Positions 52,916-64,000 of a stretch of DNA of 64,000 nucleotides are shown here, piece by piece. How positions within the stretch are numbered: the first letter of the stretch is position 1; each line of letters starts with the position of its first letter. The stretch spans positions 37,335,361-37,399,360 of the forward strand of contig NC_133108.1 of NCBI RefSeq assembly GCF_022965805.1, written 5' to 3'. The notes under the pieces are model-generated. The model did not search any database, was not told the origin of the DNA, and saw only the letters and a program-made list of their open reading frames with translations. This DNA comes from Primulina eburnea (taxonomy: Eukaryota > Streptophyta > Magnoliopsida > Lamiales > Gesneriaceae). The position numbers were made by a program, and so were the translations under genes.

Positions 52916-53975
52916 ATGATGATGGAGGTGTGCGATCATGATGATCAAAAGGGTTTGGTGGAATATGTTCGAAAGGCTTCGGCGTCGCCTTTCTTGGTGA
53001 AGACGTACATGGTGGTGGAGGATCCGGCCACCGACGAGGTCATATCATGGAACGCCGACGGCACGGCTTTCATTGTGTGGCAGACGGCGGAATTCGCGCG
53101 GGACCTCCTTCCCACGCTCTTCAAGCACAGCAATTTCTCCAGCTTCATTAGACAGCTCAACACTTACGTACGTGTTTTTTTTTTCGTATTCGAATAATTA
53201 TTAGTCCAAAAGATACATGGAAATAAAATTAAAAAGATCCATTTGAATACCAATTTGGTTTAAACCAAATTTCAAGCTTAAACGTAACTTTGATATAGGC
53301 TCATATAGCTCAATTTGAAACTCACAACTGGAGTATATAAAAATAACTGTATTATTGCGTGGTACCAATTGCAATCTTGTACTTAATTTTTATGCTTTTT
53401 TTTCGAATCGTCGTTATTAAATTTTTTTTTTAGTAGTTAAACTTGGTGTCAGATGAACTACTAAGTGATCGGAAACGTTAGTAATTAACAACATTAATAT
53501 CTTGCTTTATTAATGTAACCATAAAGTTCAATGAAATTTATAAATATAGGGTTTTCGTAAAGTTTCAACAAGCCGGTGGGAATTCAGCAATGACATGTTT
53601 CGCAAAGGCGAAAAAGATCAACTATGTGACATTCGCCGAAGAAGGGCATGGACCAACAAGCCACCAAAACTATTGGATCATCATCAACATCAATCGGATG
53701 AAGATCAACGCTCATCATCAACTTCATCATCATCGGATTACACCTCTCTAATATGTGAAAACAAAAGACTCAGGCAAGAAAACGAGGTCCTGAGTTTCGA
53801 GCTCGAGACAGCGAAGAAGAAGTGCAAACAACTTCTTGAATTGGTAGCCGCCTGTGAAGGGAATGCGGAGAAAGAAGAAGAAAATCGTGACGAGGGACCA
53901 ATGCTTTTTGGTGTGAGATTAATGGAAGTTCAAAGTGGGATAGGGAAGAAGAGAAAAAGGGTCGAGGTTAATTAA
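52916..53975 (+). CDS. HSFB3: Class B heat stress transcription factor, HSFB3-like
   Basis: Nuclear DNA-binding factor for heat shock elements; class B members lack the activation motif and commonly repress. Two exons, 52916-53167 and 53550-53975, give 225 residues. The intron falls after RQLNTY, the conserved HSF intron site, with donor GTACGTG and acceptor ATATAG. The DNA-binding domain spans about residues 22-114 ([43 protein letters not shown]). A coiled-coil HR-A/B region is at about 150-185 ([30 protein letters not shown]). The class B repressor motif LFGVRL is at 203-208 and a KKRKR nuclear signal at 217-221. The short length and [11 protein letters not shown] segment match the B3 subgroup best. 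Two more in-frame Met codons follow the first, so the exact start is uncertain by two residues. No lesion is visible. It diverges from the dead NTRC gene. Confidence 0.92.
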
Positions 53976-54300
53976 TTACTGGTGAGAATACAAAGGCTTA
54001 TTATTCCACAGTCAAGCAAACTATTATTGATCATATTAACTCGATCGTGAGAGAATAAAGTTAGTCTTTATAGTTTTTATATAAGAATTTTAGGTTTACA
54101 TGTTGTTTTTATCTTTTGATTGACTTTTCGAATCTCCTAAATTATATTGTCGATTCACCGTTTGATGCCAAGAATAAGCTGAAAAAAATGAAAGATTTAT
54201 TTGGAAAATAAACTAATTAAATTTATGTTGATTAATTGGCATCGAAATAGAAAGTTTTCTTTCTTATAGATAAAAATAAAAATCAAACTAAATGTTGATT

Positions 54301-54488
54301 GGCAAAAACTTGTGTGGTACGGTCTCACGAGTTGTATTTTGTGAGACGGATCAGATCTCTTATTTGGGTCATCCATGAAAAATTATTACTTTTTATGCTA
54401 AGAATATTAATTACTTTTTATTGTGAATATCTGAAATGTTGACATGTCTCACAAATAAAAATTCGTGAGACCTGTTGTGACCTACTCA
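54301..54488 (+). repeat. Small MITE-like repeat, copy 2
   Basis: Same family as 672-853, here in plus orientation. More diverged: one terminal repeat reads GTGGTACGGTCTCAC and part of the right end is altered. Confidence 0.75.
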
Positions 54489-54801
54489 TGTTGATTATAA
54501 TCATCACAAAGCAAATTAAACTGTATTATCTTTATTACACCTTTAAATATTATTATAATTCAAAAGAATATAATATTTGTTCCAAATGTAATTTTAATCC
54601 CAAATTAATTTAAAGATTTATTCAAATACAAATGTGGATTGTTTTACTTTGAATGTTAATGGTGGCCATCGAACGATGAAAAAGACTAGAATATAAGTCA
54701 AAATTCGGAAAATGTCGTTTCAAGATAAGGTTAATTAGGCCGCCAAGGTACGAACAATGGACATGATTTGGTCAAAACGTTGAACAAAGCACATTGAAAA
54801 G

Positions 54802-54985
54802 AGGCAAAAACTTGTGTGAGACGGTCTCACGGGTCGTATTTGTGAGACGGATCTCTTATTTGGGTCACCCATGAAAAAGTATTACTTTTTATGCTAAGAG
54901 TATTACTTTTTATTGTGAATATGGGTAGGGTTGACCCGTCTCACGAATTATGACCCGTGAGACGGTCTCACATGAGACTCACTCT
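54802..54985 (+). repeat. Small MITE-like repeat, copy 3
   Basis: The best preserved copy: GTGTGAGACGGTCTCACGGG on the left and GTGAGACGGTCTCACATGAG on the right. Each end is itself a perfect GTGAGACGGTCTCAC palindrome-like unit. It lies only 310 bases from copy 2. Confidence 0.8.
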
Positions 54986-55349
54986 TGAAAAGATACTTCC
55001 ATTTTACGTTAAATTAGTTCTCGGAGAAAATAATGTCAGCTGTTTGACTTAAAAGGAAAATTCGTGGATGGATCTTGCCACAGCGTAAGAATTTTCCCAA
55101 AAATTAATAGTTTTTTTGTTCAAATGGTTTGTTGAAATAGTATACTTTATAGTACATCAAGAATTTAAGACACCATCTAAGGTTCAAAATTCAGCATCTC
55201 CCAAATTAAAAAAAAAATATCATCGGTTCTCTCTCGGGTAAATTCGTTACACACGCTTTGCTAACTAGTGTTAATTAGGTAACTATTGCTAGGTTTGTAG
55301 CTTAAAATTTTCCTTAAAAAATTATAATGTTTCGAAATAACATTTAGAA

Positions 55350-55495
55350 TCCGCTGCGAGGTTGTCGGACAACCAGTCGCGCAGAGAAAAGCGGGAAATC
55401 CCTTTTCGTTCTCTTCCCTGCGGTTTCCTAGGCTCGCTCTCTTTCACTGCGTTCACTCCCCCTTGCTGCTGACCCCGCCCACCTAGAAAGAGCGT
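55350..55495. other. GC-rich island, possibly organelle-derived
   Basis: About 145 bp of GC-rich, non-repetitive sequence with sharp borders in 70-80% AT surroundings. Phrases such as CCTAGGCTCGCTCTCTTTCAC are reminiscent of plant mitochondrial DNA, but I cannot confirm that. No open frame or tRNA fold is evident. Confidence 0.3.
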
Positions 55496-56019
55496 AATGA
55501 ATGTTGTAAACTACATTTCTCAAAAAATTTGAGAGATAAAGCATCGGATGAAGAAAATTCTATATAAATATAAAATCGAAAAAAATGGAAATTTTACATT
55601 AGATTTTCAAGCTTATATTTGCTATATTAATTAACATTTCTATCAAATTAAACATTTTTTTTCCTAATACACGATAGTTTTTTTGCAAGTACCATTTTGA
55701 TTTAGTGGATCAAACATGATGCTGAGAGAAAATTTCGAATCTAAATAAATGAACTCCAAAGCACGTTTACAACGTTTTCTTTTGTTTTCTCCTTCGCTTT
55801 AGTAACAGGGATATAAAAAAAATTCTCTCAGGATACAATGAAGATATTCTGTATTTGTGGTGACAAAATCAAATCAGAATCTGAATATCTTTCTTGAACT
55901 AATGATGTCATATATATAAACGAAATTTTGATTCAGAACAGACGCGACTCTTCATGAAAAATACACTTTTTTATGAAAACGAAGCATGAAACAAGGTGTT
56001 TTCCAAATAGTTGTCTTAC

Positions 56020-56104
56020 CCCTTGCGAAAGATTGAGTGGTTTCTGAATAGCTTTTGAGGGCATTTTCCCCAAGCCCCCGTGACCTGACCGGACAGGTCG
56101 ATCC
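56020..56104 (-). other. Possible isolated exon fragment, unidentified
   Basis: Minus-strand segment between TTACAG and GTAAGAC with exon-like composition; one frame reads DRPVRSGHGGLGKMPSKAIQ. No neighbouring exons were found and I do not recognise the peptide. Confidence 0.2.
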
Positions 56105-57411
56105 CTGTAATTTTCACAGCGGTAAACTTTCTTCGTTATCAACAAACTAAATAAATTATGAAAAAAATGTTTTAACACATGCTTCTTCTTCTTTTTTTTT
56201 TAGGTGGTTCATTCCCAACCAACATGTATATATGTATGTGTTGAAAACTATTTTAGCTATCTTCAAATTAAATAAGATGTAATGTATAAGAAAAATAATT
56301 ATCGTTTTATCTTCGACGAATTCGCGTTTTCGCATTATATAACAGGAGACAAAAAATTGAAAAAATTTCAGCAATCATGCAGAAACCAGAAAATATATGG
56401 TTAAAATTTTTAGAATTTGTATGCACTGAACATCATTCTTTTTTTGCATGTGATGTGATAAAGACACATGGAAAGATTCTATTGGAAAATATGGGAGCAT
56501 GACTATGGAAATTGGAAAGGCTCCACATAAATAAAGCAACATAAATATGAGATTTGACTTGGACAAAATTCAAATCCATTCTATATCAAATTATATAATT
56601 TCAATTGTGATTGTGGTAGATTTTAAAATATATTCAATATGAGTATCATTTGAAATTTATCGACCAAATCCACCTTAAATCAAATCTCTCATTCAATCAA
56701 ATTAATCAATTCAAACGCAACCTTATGCTATTATCCCAAATGTGAATCCAACAATTCACATTTATTCTTACATGTGAGTTCTGTGATTTTTTTTTTCTAT
56801 AGACCCTACGGTATTGAGCTAGCATCTCATTAACCTTAGTTTTGTTTTTGTTTTGTTTTTTTTTTTTTTTGAAAAAAGAGGTGTTTAATTGCTTTCATTG
56901 GTTCAATTATAGTTGTCACTTTTCAATAACTAGTTAATAAAAATTTAATTGATTAATGCTTATATGATCAAATGGTTATCATTACGACGATTACGATAAC
57001 TGCTAGACAAGCACAACTTTTTTCTTTACATTTGTGCCAACGTAGAGTCTCATGCTAAATGACGAATTAAAATGAGAGGCTGCATCTATGTCGATGTTAA
57101 TGAGTCAGAATGTTTTGCTCGTGAATCCTAGGAGGAGCATGCCATATTCTAGTGTTGTCTCATATTACATTAGATATTAGTCTTATAATTTTCTCGCCAC
57201 TGGCGATGTCCACATTAGATATCTATCTTACCTATTAAGATATAATGCTCCCTTTTACGACACAAAAGAAACTATCACGAGAAGCTTAATCGATCTAATA
57301 TTATTTGAAACATCATTTTAATCTGGATTTTAAAGGGCGAAGTCATGGAAGCAAAATGCAATAGTATGGTAGCAAAAAACCCAAACAAAAGCATTAGTAC
57401 TTAAGAACCAA

Positions 57412-59804
57412 TGAAACGTCTATTACCAAAATATTACTAGAATTTTTTTTAAGCTCATTTTGAAAATATATTCAAACACATGTAAGCAATAAAAGCTGTC
57501 AATCACACATTTTAAAATAAAAGTATTCAACTACTGGTAAAAGTACTGCAGTTAGATATCTATCTTACCTATTAAGATCTAACTATTTACTCCTAACTCA
57601 TAAAAATAATGCTGGAAAAAATATGATCATCGGGTTATCATGCGCACATCCAGCCCCGCCTACTCAGTATTCGATGCCTCCAGTCTCCATATCACTATGC
57701 TCACCTGCATCATTCACCACTATGCGTCTTTACACTATGCGTCTAAAGACTCAACACACCTGAACCGTGATAGCAAGTAGTATAGATAACATGTAACAAT
57801 GAAAAATACTGTAATTAACATACATTTCATGATCTTAAAAATGTAAGCATAAACATGACATGTCAAAGCATAAACGTGTCCATATCGCATCATATCAACA
57901 TATACGTGTTCACTTTTCTTTATTTGAATTTCGTTCATTAGTTTTGACTTTCGTATCAGTTCTAGTCGATAGATCTATCTGCGTATAACCGCGGTACCCG
58001 GCGATGGGGACATCAGAGACAGTATTATCCATCCACTGAGCTTTGGCCTTACATGTTCGTGTTCGTGTTCGTATTAGTCACAACCAACTCCATTTCTTTA
58101 AAACATGTCATCTTATTCATCACTTATAAAAATCTTGCATATACGTAAATTTCTTCAAACCAAGCATGCAAACTCGGGCGCTGCCAAGACTGCTAATTCT
58201 ACCCGGGTGCAAATCGACATTTTACCCATGTAAAACCTCATCGACCATTTTACCCCTGGACCTCAAAATTTCGACCCGAAGTCAATCAAACACCTCAAAA
58301 CATATTTATAATCAATTACTAGACATAACCTTGAGCCCATGCATTAATTTCTATAATTCATTTTAAAACTTGGACCGAAAACCCGGTTTTAACCCGAACT
58401 CAATCAAACTTAAAGCATAAATCGAAGACTCCTAATAAAACTCTGTATGACCTAATTTAACTATCAATAACCTCAGTCATATCGATATATCAACACCCAA
58501 ACAAGTCATAAGCGCTAAAACCACTACCCCATCCATACTGGACTTGTGCCTAGGCGCTGACACTGTGGCGCTTGATCAGCGCCCGACATCAGCGATACCA
58601 ACCCCGAAGATTGGGTGCTACGCCGCCTAAAGGGTAGCGCCGCAGGTAAAAAAATCCCAAACAACATTTGACACCAACCTCTACGCCACGTTCAACTAGC
58701 CCGGACCAGGCTCGAACCAACCCTTCCTAGCCCATCTTAAGACCTTTCTAGATCGACCTAGCCGTGGTCCCTAACCCCATGCACGTTGCCCTCAACCCTT
58801 CGCACAACCTAGTCGTACCAATCCATAAATCGAGGAAACACGATCGCACCATCACTAGACCGACTCAAAATATGATCCTAACATCTCAACACCATAATTT
58901 AGACGTGTTTGAGTCCTCTACCTCTCCATCTAGGCAGCCCTTCAACCAAGAGACAAAAACGTGAGAATCATTTCATAAAAATCGGTTTCCTCTATGAACA
59001 TGTTTTCGAAGCTCACAAAAACATTAGAACGACAATAAAACATGCACAATCAATCAAAAACTCGTATTATAGTGTGAAAGACGAGAAAATGGAGGTATTG
59101 GGTGTGCCTTTGCATAAATACGTTTGAAAACTTGGAGATACTCGAGTAGAAAGTACACCGAAGAGTCGGGGAAGGACTTCTTTGAAAAACCTTGAAGAAT
59201 TTCGAATGTTGCCGCTGGTGTTAAAGAAATTGCTTCTGAAGGAATGAGGGAGGGGGCGGCCGAAGGTGAGTGCAATTAGGTTAGGGTTTGGGAGGTTAGG
59301 GTTAGTCATAATATAGATGTAAGCCAGTTAATTAAATAATAAGGATGTGATGGAGTTTAAGCCCAATATAAATTAAAGTAGGCCAACAAGCCCAAAACAA
59401 CTCCCGAAAAATATTTATTTTAGGTACGTTTTTGAAATTATTGTCCGAACCCTCAAAAAGCCCCTCAACTCGCTAAATTTTGCGTGTCGGTTTAAAATAT
59501 AGTCTGACGAGTAAAAATATCCAACCAGACCCACTTTCGAAAATCACTCTTAATTACACCATATAATAAATAATTAGAAATAATTATTTTTCATTAATTA
59601 TCTCCGGTCTCTGATTCTAGTTCGAGCGCAAAATACTACTTAAAACTCTAATGCATGAAATCTTAATAAACCATGAAATGAAACACATATCTATGTAATA
59701 CTCATGCATTTAATACATAAAAATAATTAAACACATATTTTAGTAAAAACCCTAGATTACATGCAGTCTGCAGGTTACGTAGTTAGAATTTTTTAGATGT
59801 TACA
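57412..59804 (-). mobile_element. Solo LTR (2,393 bp), probably gypsy
   Basis: TGAAACGTC...GATGTTACA flanked by the perfect duplication ACCAA at 57407-57411 and 59805-59809. On the minus strand it begins TGTAACATC and ends GACGTTTCA. No coding region; the GC-rich section at 58500-58900 gives only incidental open frames. Termini, 5-bp duplication and length all agree with a single LTR left by recombination. Confidence 0.8.
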
Positions 59805-60646
59805 ACCAACCTCATCGATTGCATTCAAAATATTCTGATCATGGTGGAGAGGATCTACGCATGCATAGTTTCTTACGCAGTTGATGGAGTATGAATTTGT
59901 TGTTGTATGATATTTGCCAACATAGCTAGCTGCCATCTACGAAAAATAAACAAATTTTCTTTCTTGTACTTAATTATACAAGTAATTTGATACAGTTCTT
60001 TTGTTGGTATGAAAAATATTATTACCTGTGGCCGGTGTCGCACATGATAATTTACGAGCGAGAGGCGAATTCAAAAAATTAGGGCCCCCTAAAAAATGAA
60101 GTGTGGTTAATATTTTATAATGTGATAATTTTAAATAACAAATAATATACAATTAATATAGATTAAACCATCACATAAAAAGTGAAAAATATATGTAACT
60201 GAATCAAATAACATAACAAAAATGCTCTAAATAATCACTTAAATAAGTTTTGATCAACTTCAAAATAAATTTCTTTTACACATGCAACTATAATGATTAT
60301 TTTAATTATTTTTCTCCCTCAAAATATTTTTTACGTTAATGAGTTACTCTCAATATATTGTGATTTGTAGATATCAACTATTTTTTAAAACAAAATTCGT
60401 CATTTTCCGGTACTCTTCTACAAATATACAATTAAATCCAATTAAATAAACTATATATTATTATTAAAAGATCGTGCACTAAAAATATAAACAATAAAAA
60501 ATAACAAATATAAAATAGCAACATAAATAAACTTAAAGAAGGGTAGATGGCATACGTGTAAGTGACTGATGAAGGGGAAAGAAATTGTAGATATGATATG
60601 AAAGGTGGAAAGAAGAGTTCTTGATTAAGAAGTTTATAATTTTGGA

Positions 60647-60810
60647 AGACAAAAATTTGTGTGAGACGGTCTCACGGGTCGTATTTTGTGATATGGATCT
60701 CTTATTTGATTCATCCATATAAAAGTATTACTTTTTATTATGAATATTGGCAGGGCTGATCTGTCTCACAGATAAAAATTCGTGAGATCGTCTTACAAGA
60801 GACTTGCTCA
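60647..60810 (+). repeat. Small MITE-like repeat, copy 4
   Basis: Same family as 54802-54985 with a small internal deletion and a diverged right end (GAGATCGTCTTACAAGAG). Confidence 0.75.
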
Positions 60811-61059
60811 TTTTAGAATTGATTTCACAACGTAAAAACCTATTATTTTATATGTATATGTGGGCCAGATTATGTGTGTGTATTGTCAATTGAGTGTAAA
60901 ATTAAAGGTCCATTTATTTTATATATAGACTGGGCCACAATTTGCGTAAAAATATACCACAATATTTGGCCACTGTGAAATAACATATACACCCTAATAA
61001 AATCTTGAGGTCCCCTGGCCTCTGCCTCAGGTTCGGCCCTGCATGTGACGGTAATAATT

Positions 61060-61430
61060 CTAGACATCATACTTCGCATAATTTGTACAAAATTTTGGAC
61101 CTGATCTGCTTGCATTTGTCTTCTCATCTGTTCTATCTTTAATTTTTTCGCCCACTGCCCTAAATTGATATGTGAATTCTAAGTTAGTGGTAATCTTTCC
61201 CGTAGATTGAGTTGCCTGGGGACACGACATAATGATATCATAGACGTCATAGGTAGGAACAACGAGAAGTAAGTGCTATGCAAAGCAAAATATTATGTGG
61301 GTGAGAGCTATCTCTTGAGCCTGCAGGAGAAAGTGCTACATCACAGGAACCGACTTTTGAAAATGTAGGAGTAATATATGGATTCATGGCGCTGGTTGAT
61401 CGAGGGACAGGCCGTGACGTGGATGTCAAG
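61060..61430 (-). pseudogene. Possible transposase-like remnant
   Basis: Minus-strand sequence with more coding-like composition than its surroundings. Frames include MNPYITPTFSKVGS, then after an apparent shift EKIKDRTDEK or QMRRQMQADQVQNF. The glutamine/methionine-rich segment recalls C-termini of plant transposase-related proteins. No full domain can be identified. Confidence 0.25.
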
Positions 61431-61840
61431 TTTTGAATGTGTGGAGATCTTGATACCCTTGTCCTACACTGACTGGAAATAAAAATCTAAAATATTATTT
61501 TATAAAGGCTTACAATGAGATTCTTTGACATCTTGTATTAATCATTTCCGTAAAGATTAAATAGATACGAACGAAGTAGTTGTTATAGAGCTCATTGTAC
61601 AATGACGTAGGCGCATGCCAGGCCCGGGTAATGACAGTCTTGAAGCAAATTCAAAAAAAAAAAAACATAATGCTAATAGAAAAAATTAATATTACATAGT
61701 ATTATAGTGTTTCATCGTCAACCAGGATACCTCATTTCTCTTTCTTCAACTCAAATGAAGTATTTCACTACTGAGTCAGTTTTCTAACACTATCTTGAAA
61801 CTGAGATAACAAATCCATAGTTAACACCAAGTATTAACCA

Positions 61841-61993
61841 TGTTGGGTGCAATAATTGTCTCTGTTTGGTAGAGTGATCGAACCGTGGTGCTTGTACTGC
61901 TGTGCGGTTTAAAAGATTTGAGTTGCACCATTACCACTAGCTATAGCTTTTGGTAAAGCGGTAAGCACTCGGTCCTACAATTGGTATCAGAGC
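61841..61993 (+). mobile_element. TRIM-like LTR plus primer binding site
   Basis: A 139-bp segment TGTTGGGTGCAA...GGTCCTACA (61841-61979) is followed two bases later by TGGTATCAGAGC (61982-61993), the methionine-tRNA primer site. An LTR this short is typical of miniature (TRIM) retrotransposons. No second LTR or target duplication is seen, so the element is truncated or its 3' half is unrecognisable. Confidence 0.6.
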
Positions 61994-63489
61994 AGGTTAT
62001 TTTTGTTCGTGAAAAACTATTATCCCTAACAAGATTTTAGTACCTCATCAGAAAAGAAAGAAAAACGAGTAGAGTTTATTCACCCCCTCTAAACTCAACT
62101 TCGATCCTCAACAAACCACATAAAATAATTTATTTGTGCAACAATTTACGTTGCTAATTTACAAAATTCATTTATTTGTGCAACAATTTACGTTGTCGGT
62201 CGCCCTACCTGTTGAAACATTGGGAGTGTGGCAAACTCAATATTTGGCGCCTGATCTTTGTGTCGTGTTTCGTGATCTTTTAATGAGTCGTTAACATCTA
62301 AATAACGAGAACAAAACACAACACACCATATTGGCCTCTGGCATTGCTTTAATTATGACCAAATTTTTAAATTTGCCCAAATACCTTTATATTGGATACA
62401 TCCACCAATAATATACAGACCCAACAATTTTCGTTTCATACGCTAAATGTACAACCAAATAAACGATTAATGTGAAAAAAAAGATGGTTGGAAATTTCTC
62501 TCGAATTTACATAAAGCCAAAACAAACCCTTCTTCTTTCAGTCTTCTGTAATTCTTCTATCTTGTAAGGATTTTGCACACACTGCCCTAAAGTATTAACA
62601 CAAAACAGTAAGTTGTGTTAGTCAACTTTTTTGCCAACACAGGACGAAGAGTAAATAGAAGCAACTGTTCTATCATGATATGACAATCATGGGTTTTTAG
62701 ACCCAAAATCCTATTATACGTTCCACACCCACACGCTCCTTTAATAATGACCACAAAAAAAAAAAAAAAAAAAAAAAAAATCAGCTTTGCTCAAACAAAA
62801 ACATGCCGATGGAAATTATTAATACTTCACGTTTAAATAATTTGTTAAATTAGTTCATTAATTCAATATTTCTAAAAGTAAAATAAAATTATATGGACTT
62901 GTACAATCTTCCTCCCTTACACAAAGTTCTGAAATTAAGTTAAATCCAAATTCAAATATGATATCAGAAATCAAGTTCCATTATTATGTGTTTGAATACA
63001 CAAAATTGAGTAACACTCTTGTAAACTTCGCGTTCATATGTTCATTCTTGGACGCGATGAAGTTATGTTAGTTATCTCATATCGGTTAGATGGAATTTTT
63101 GAGAATCACATATATGGATTTGAATAATCCTTCCTTTTCAAACTAATTTTTGATTTTGAATTATGTGCAAATTCAAACCTTAACATAAATTACTATATAA
63201 CTTAAAAATGTGTTTAAAGTAAATATTTATTCAAGTACAGAAGTATGTTTGAGCTGTTTAAAACGAAATTAGTGGACTTGATGGAGGCCGAATTGAAATA
63301 TTTCATTTTTAAGGCACCAGTTTGCGATTTACGTTGTGTTTATCCACCACCTTCCTCTTCCTCTCCTACGAAGGTATCGTTGCAAAAACTAAACTAAACC
63401 AAGAAATTATCTATGTAAATTAGGGAACAGAAAAACGGCAGCCATATATGGAAAAAGTGTTGTACAATCACATAAGGGCGGATTCAATT
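61994..63489. other. Intergenic region, no gene seen
   Basis: AT-rich sequence with a run of about 26 A at 62755-62780. It includes the 3' flank of the ATL gene near its right end. No repeat or RNA gene was recognised. Confidence 0.5.
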
Positions 63490-64000
63490 TCATGGAGGAG
63501 TCGCGGATTTCACCGAACACTGGGTTCTGCAAGTGGGACAAGAAGAATGCAGAAGCAGCCATTGTTGGATGCAGTTCACATGGAATCCATGCTCACAATC
63601 CTCCAAAACCCTGAGTTTCTCCCCAACTGCGAACTCCGATAAGCAGATAATGCACTCAGTCTCTTCCCCAGCTAGCTTCATCCCCTCCGTGTAATCCAGG
63701 ACCGGAATTTCCGCCTCCGCACTCCCCGCTCCGCTCTCGAGATCCTGCTTCCCAATCTCAGACGTCTGTCTTTGTTGCCTCCGGCGCCGTCTGCAATTCA
63801 TCCGAAGGACGTATCGAATGGCGGAGTTGAACGCGAGACCGCAGATCAATGCGCATATAAGGATGACGATGACCAAGGCCGTGTTTGCCTTGAACTCTTT
63901 GGAACTGGAGTACGGCCACCAGGGACACCTCTGCACGTTGCATTGGGATGACGGATACGGCGGCTGCGCTGCTGTTGATGCGGCGTAAGCTGGTGGAGAT
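63490..64000 (-). CDS. ATL-type RING-H2 E3 ubiquitin ligase (5' end outside window)
   Basis: Membrane-anchored ubiquitin ligase of the plant ATL family. The minus-strand frame is open from the window edge (64000) to TGA at 63492-63490; the start codon is beyond the window. In order it shows a proline/serine-rich N-terminal stretch, one transmembrane segment ([18 protein letters not shown]), an arginine cluster ([12 protein letters not shown]), a GLD-like region ([13 protein letters not shown]) and a RING-H2 domain. Metal ligands are visible as CIIC, then C-x-H-x2-H-x2-C in [11 protein letters not shown], then CPTC; the tryptophan of [14 protein letters not shown] is also conserved. No intron is visible, as is usual for ATL genes. 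It is closest to the ATL8/ATL80-type subgroup by layout, but the member is not assigned. Such proteins recruit ubiquitin-conjugating enzymes, often in defence or stress responses; substrates cannot be inferred. Confidence 0.9.
   Translation of the reverse strand, partial: SPPAYAASTAAQPPYPSSQCNVQRCPWWPYSSSKEFKANTALVIVILICALICGLAFNSAIRYVLRMNCRRRRRQQRQTSEIGKQDLESGAGSAEAEIPVLDYTEGMKLAGEETECIICLSEFAVGEKLRVLEDCEHGFHVNCIQQWLLLHSSCPTCRTQCSVKSATPP

Larger units (their letters stand above)
53976..57406. other. Intergenic region right of HSFB3
   Basis: AT-rich DNA with two MITE copies (54301-54488, 54802-54985), one GC-rich island (55350-55495) and one possible isolated exon (56020-56104). Nothing else resembles a gene. 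Confidence 0.5.
59810..61840. other. Intergenic region with transposon fragments
   Basis: AT-rich. Contains MITE copy 4, a possible hAT-like terminus at about 61010-61045 (minus-strand CAGGGCCGAACC), and a possible decayed transposase fragment at 61060-61430. No intact gene. Confidence 0.45.

Noticed and set aside
58166..59309. Several short open frames in GC-richer DNA
   Set aside because: All lie within a solo LTR with a perfect target duplication.
63758..63943. Alternative minus-strand frame starting with ATG over the ATL gene
   Set aside because: The RING-H2 and transmembrane motifs are in the other frame, which is open to the window edge.

Overview
This is plant nuclear DNA, almost certainly from a eudicot. 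It has short-intron plant genes, plant-type Ty1/copia and Ty3/gypsy LTR retrotransposons, a Helitron, MITEs and a CACTA-type remnant in AT-rich DNA. The small repeats with GTGAGACGGTCTCAC ends and the LTR styles suggest an asterid, perhaps Lamiales. That placement is an impression, not a demonstration.

Three host genes appear whole or nearly so: a seven-exon TFIIB gene (1607-5211, +), a class B heat stress factor of the HSFB3 type (52916-53975, +), and the 3' part of an ATL-type RING-H2 ubiquitin ligase (63490-64000, -, running off the window). Between TFIIB and HSFB3 lies a dead gene on the minus strand, 6340-48846: plastid NADPH-thioredoxin reductase C (NTRC). From memory, Arabidopsis has TFIIB, NTRC and HSFB3 close together on chromosome 2 (At2g41630, At2g41680, At2g41690), so this looks like an ancestral gene block.

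The NTRC remnant is about 3.9 kb spread over 42.5 kb, and the rest is mobile DNA. Four insertions are bounded by their own 5-bp target duplications: copia-1 (6435-14093, -, ATAAG), copia-2 (16391-26319, +, AAATT), copia-3 (27308-46874, +, TTATT) and a solo LTR (47038-48438, -, ATAAT). Three of the four lie inside coding exons. The gene also carries an in-frame stop, a poly-T frameshift, damaged splice donors, missing exon sequence and a scrambled thioredoxin active site.

Two insertions are themselves nested. A 1.6-kb non-autonomous Helitron sits in the 5' LTR of copia-1. The 5' LTR of copia-3 holds a MITE-like element, which in turn holds a solo gypsy LTR and a complete Ty3/gypsy element (29890-37329). 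Copia-2 and the gypsy element have uninterrupted polyprotein frames and nearly identical LTRs, so they are young. Copia-1 has one frameshift. Copia-3 is old and full of stops.

Right of NTRC are a CACTA-like subterminal repeat block (49570-50984), HSFB3, a third solo LTR (57412-59804), a TRIM-like LTR plus primer site (61841-61993), and AT-rich intergenic DNA with scattered copies of one small MITE family. I found no rRNA, tRNA or CRISPR array and no evidence for a new multi-gene system. The most unusual signals are a series of hairpins with a shared TATTAT loop in the copia-2 leader, 20-bp-spaced palindromes in the gypsy LTR, and the nested insertion history, which can be read exactly from the target duplications.
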